From NCBI RefSeq assembly GCF_004353915.1, contig NZ_SMRP01000031.1, positions 1 through 64,000 on the forward strand: 64,000 bases of DNA, given 5' to 3'. The DNA is from Paraburkholderia silviterrae. Lineage in GTDB: Bacteria > Pseudomonadota > Gammaproteobacteria > Burkholderiales > Burkholderiaceae. Of this stretch, positions 61,968-64,000 are shown piece after piece; the first letter of the stretch is position 1, and every line of letters begins with the position of its first letter. Under the pieces are notes generated by a model. The model worked only from the letters and a program-made list of their open reading frames with translations. It was not told the origin of the DNA and did no database searches. The translations under genes and the position numbers were made by a program.

Positions 61968-62261
61968 GGCGTCGATCGTAGTCGACGGATTCTATCTCCT
62001 TTGCGAAGTATTTTGTCGTGTCGACCCGGCATGATGCGTATTTCGACTGTCCGGCACGCCCCCGTAGCGCGGGCCGCCTTCACATGGCCGCGCGATTCGC
62101 TGTGCTACCCTTGCGCTGCCCTAAGCCCGCGTGTGCCCGCGTGGGCCCGCGTGGGCCCGCATACCGCTGCAGGTAGCCGCATCGCACAGTAACCGCACGC
62201 GGGCAGGCTGCTTTGTGTTTCGACATCCCGTATCGACATCCATAACAAGGAAGAGAACCAG
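61968..62261. other. Divergent region between the cus operon and ugpB
   Basis: Carries the promoters of both. GTGTGCCCGCGTGGGCCCGCGTGGGCCCGC near 62131-62160 holds short GCGTGGGCCC repeats. No metal-regulator gene is present. Confidence 0.4.
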
Positions 62262-63623
62262 ATGAGAAAGCACGAGAAATTGCGCGCGGGTTCGCGCGGC
62301 CATTTGCAAGCCGCTGCCTGTGTGCTTGCCATCGGCATGCTGTTTGGCGGCGGCATCCGCTCGGCCCAGGCGGCGCCCGTCGAGATCCAGTTCTGGCACG
62401 CGATGGAGTCGGAGCTCGGCGAGCGCGTCAACGACATCGCCAAACAGTTCAATGCCTCGCAAAGCGAATACAAGATCGTGCCGGTGTTCAAGGGCACTTA
62501 CGACCAGACGCTTGCCGCGGGCATTGCCGCGTACCGCAGCGGTGACGCGCCCGCGATCCTGCAGGTCTACGAAGTGGGCACCGCAACGATGATGCAGGCG
62601 AAGAAGGCCATCGTGCCCGTGTACGACGTGATGAAGACTGCGGGCGTGCCCTTCGACGAAAAGGCTTTCGTGCCGACCGTGGCCAGCTATTACAGCGACG
62701 CGAAAACGGGCCATCTCGTCTCGATGCCGTTCAACAGCTCCACGCCGCTGCTCTACTACAACCGCGACGCGTTCAAGAAGGCGGGCCTCGATCCCGATAC
62801 GCCGCCGAAGACCTGGCCCGAGGTCGCAGCCGACGCAGCCAGGCTCAAGGCAGCGGGCATGAATTGCGGCTTCACCACGGGCTGGCAGGGGTGGATCCAG
62901 ATCGAGAACTACAGCGCCTGGCACGGCGCACCGATCGCCACGCGCAACAACGGCTTTGACGGCACCGACGCCGTGCTTGAAATCAACAAGCCGTTGCAGA
63001 TCGCGCACATTGCCTTCCTGCAGAAAATGGCAAAGGACGGCACCTTCACCTACGTGGGCCGCAAGGACGAGGCCACCGCGAAGTTCTATAGCGGCGACTG
63101 CGGCATCATGATGGGCTCGTCGGGTGCGCTCGCGAACGTGCAACAGTATGCGAAGTTCAAGTACGGCACGGGCATGATGCCCTACGACCCGAGCGTGAAG
63201 GGCGCGCCTCAGAACGCCATTATCGGCGGGGCGAGCCTGTGGGTGCTGGCGGGCAAGAACCCGGACGTCTACAAGGGCGTCGCGAAGTTCCTTGCGTATC
63301 TGAGTTCGCCGGCCGTAGCGGCGAAGTGGCACGAGGACACGGGCTATCTGCCGGTCACGACGGCGGCCTATGACCTCGCGCGCAAGCAGGGCTTCTACGA
63401 TTCGCATCCGGGCGCCGATACGGCTACCAAACAGATGCTCAACAAGCCACCGCTCCCCTGGACGAAGGGTCTGCGTCTGGGCAACATGCCGCAGATCCGC
63501 ACCGTGGTGGACGAAGAGCTCGAACAGGTATGGACGGGCAGCAAGACGCCGCAACAGGCGCTCGATTCGGCCAACGCGCGCGGCAACGAGCTGTTGAGGC
63601 GCTTCGAGAAGCAGGGCGGCTAA
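62262..63623 (+). CDS. ugpB: Glycerol-3-phosphate ABC transporter substrate-binding protein
   Basis: 453 residues. Signal peptide ends at AQA-AP. The body begins VEIQFWHAMESELGERVNDIAKQFNASQSEYKIVPVFKGTYDQTL, nearly diagnostic for UgpB, and continues with LVSMPFNSSTPLLYYNRDAFKKAGLDPDTPPKTWPEV. Binds glycerol-3-phosphate or its diesters in the periplasm. The permease and ATPase genes (ugpA, ugpE, ugpC) usually follow directly; none appear within the next 377 bp. Confidence 0.92.
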   Translation: MRKHEKLRAGSRGHLQAAACVLAIGMLFGGGIRSAQAAPVEIQFWHAMESELGERVNDIAKQFNASQSEYKIVPVFKGTYDQTLAAGIAAYRSGDAPAILQVYEVGTATMMQAKKAIVPVYDVMKTAGVPFDEKAFVPTVASYYSDAKTGHLVSMPFNSSTPLLYYNRDAFKKAGLDPDTPPKTWPEVAADAARLKAAGMNCGFTTGWQGWIQIENYSAWHGAPIATRNNGFDGTDAVLEINKPLQIAHIAFLQKMAKDGTFTYVGRKDEATAKFYSGDCGIMMGSSGALANVQQYAKFKYGTGMMPYDPSVKGAPQNAIIGGASLWVLAGKNPDVYKGVAKFLAYLSSPAVAAKWHEDTGYLPVTTAAYDLARKQGFYDSHPGADTATKQMLNKPPLPWTKGLRLGNMPQIRTVVDEELEQVWTGSKTPQQALDSANARGNELLRRFEKQGG

Positions 63624-63637
63624 CCCTGACCGCGGCA

Positions 63638-63662
63638 CGGGCGCACGGGCTTCGTGCGCCCG
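63638..63662 (+). terminator. Hairpin after ugpB
   Basis: CGGGCGCACG (63638-63647) pairs perfectly with CGTGCGCCCG (63653-63662) over a 5-nt loop, 14 bp past the stop. No strong T tract follows. Confidence 0.6.
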
Positions 63663-64000
63663 GCTTAGGGGGCGTGGATGACGTGGTGCTCGAAAGGCTT
63701 GGACGTCAAGGTTCCGCCGGTGCGGTGTCTGACAGACGATGCGGGCGAGTCCAGCATCGAGGCTGACAGAGGTTCGTTTGTAAGAATTATTCTCTGCTGC
63801 GATAAGAAAATATCGCACTGTCTATAGGTTATCCAAAATATTTGAATGGTATTCATTCGCTTGATGCGCGTGGGCGCGTAATTTGAATTAGGTGTGGTTT
63901 TTGTCATGGGTTTTTAATTGTTAATTATCAAGATATTGTTGAATGTTGCGGCGCCGCAACAAAATATCTCCGCATTTATAATTAAATCGAGATAGTTATC
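63663..64000. other. AT-rich gene-free tail with two inverted repeats
   Basis: GCGATA/TATCGC (63799-63816) and the 16-bp perfect palindrome GTTGCGGCGCCGCAAC (63945-63960), with GATATT/AATATC flanks in imperfect symmetry. No coding frame is convincing. The AT content stands out from the rest of the window. Confidence 0.5.

Overview
The window is GC-rich (AT-rich only near the origin and at the right end) and reads as a Burkholderia sensu lato replicon, probably Paraburkholderia or a relative. The signs are a Burkholderia-type porin, three small DUF4148 exported proteins, and a rep/parA/parB set of the kind carried by secondary chromosomes and megaplasmids. Genus and replicon type are inferences from gene content; no rRNA or tRNA gene was seen.

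Layout. 1-335: start of ilvA (minus), preceded by an Ile/Leu/Thr-rich leader peptide and an attenuator. 667-6660: replication and partition module, with parB and parA (minus), six parS-like palindromes, a Rep_3-type initiator (minus) and about 20 iterons of 17-18 bp with near-consensus DnaA boxes. A nearly identical single iteron lies at 13044-13061. 6670-14037: DUF4148 proteins, a Rap1a/Tai-like immunity protein, and a five-gene two-component cluster (HK, receiver-dead RR, canonical RR, HK, receiver-dead RR). 14288-17011: sulfonate-type ABC binding protein and a Tat-exported metallophosphatase with a C-terminal frameshift. 17247-24325: a tripartite RND efflux operon behind a response regulator whose phosphoacceptor Asp is Glu. 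24400-31285: LysR regulators, an HPP-CBS membrane protein, two alpha/beta hydrolases and an MFS remnant. 31403-33928: histidine phosphatase and PLD-like protein. 34114-36942: an operon of a MASE1-PAS membrane sensor without output domain and a three-domain protein (alpha/beta-hydrolase with Cys nucleophile, SnoaL-like, acyl-CoA-binding domain). 37292-40722: TctD/TctE-like two-component pair and a citrate-type MFS symporter. 40871-41890: NMT1/TauT-like binding protein. 42129-47371: glpR-glpD-glpK-glpF. 47421-50764: TPR glycosyltransferase and a cation exchanger under a yybP-ykoY (Mn2+) riboswitch. 50764-53023: porin and small exported proteins. 53178-61967: metal-resistance block, dmeRF then cusCBAF. 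62262-63623: ugpB, then an AT-rich tail with hairpins and no gene.

How parts work together. Rep should bind the iterons to start replication while ParA/ParB and parS segregate the replicon. The glp genes import and oxidise glycerol under GlpR, and ugpB would supply glycerol-3-phosphate, although its permease genes are not beside it. dmeRF and cusCBAF export Co/Ni and Cu/Ag. The strongest candidates for undescribed biology are the hydrolase-SnoaL-ACBP fusion with its sensor partner, the two-component cluster with degenerate receivers, and the isolated distal iteron.
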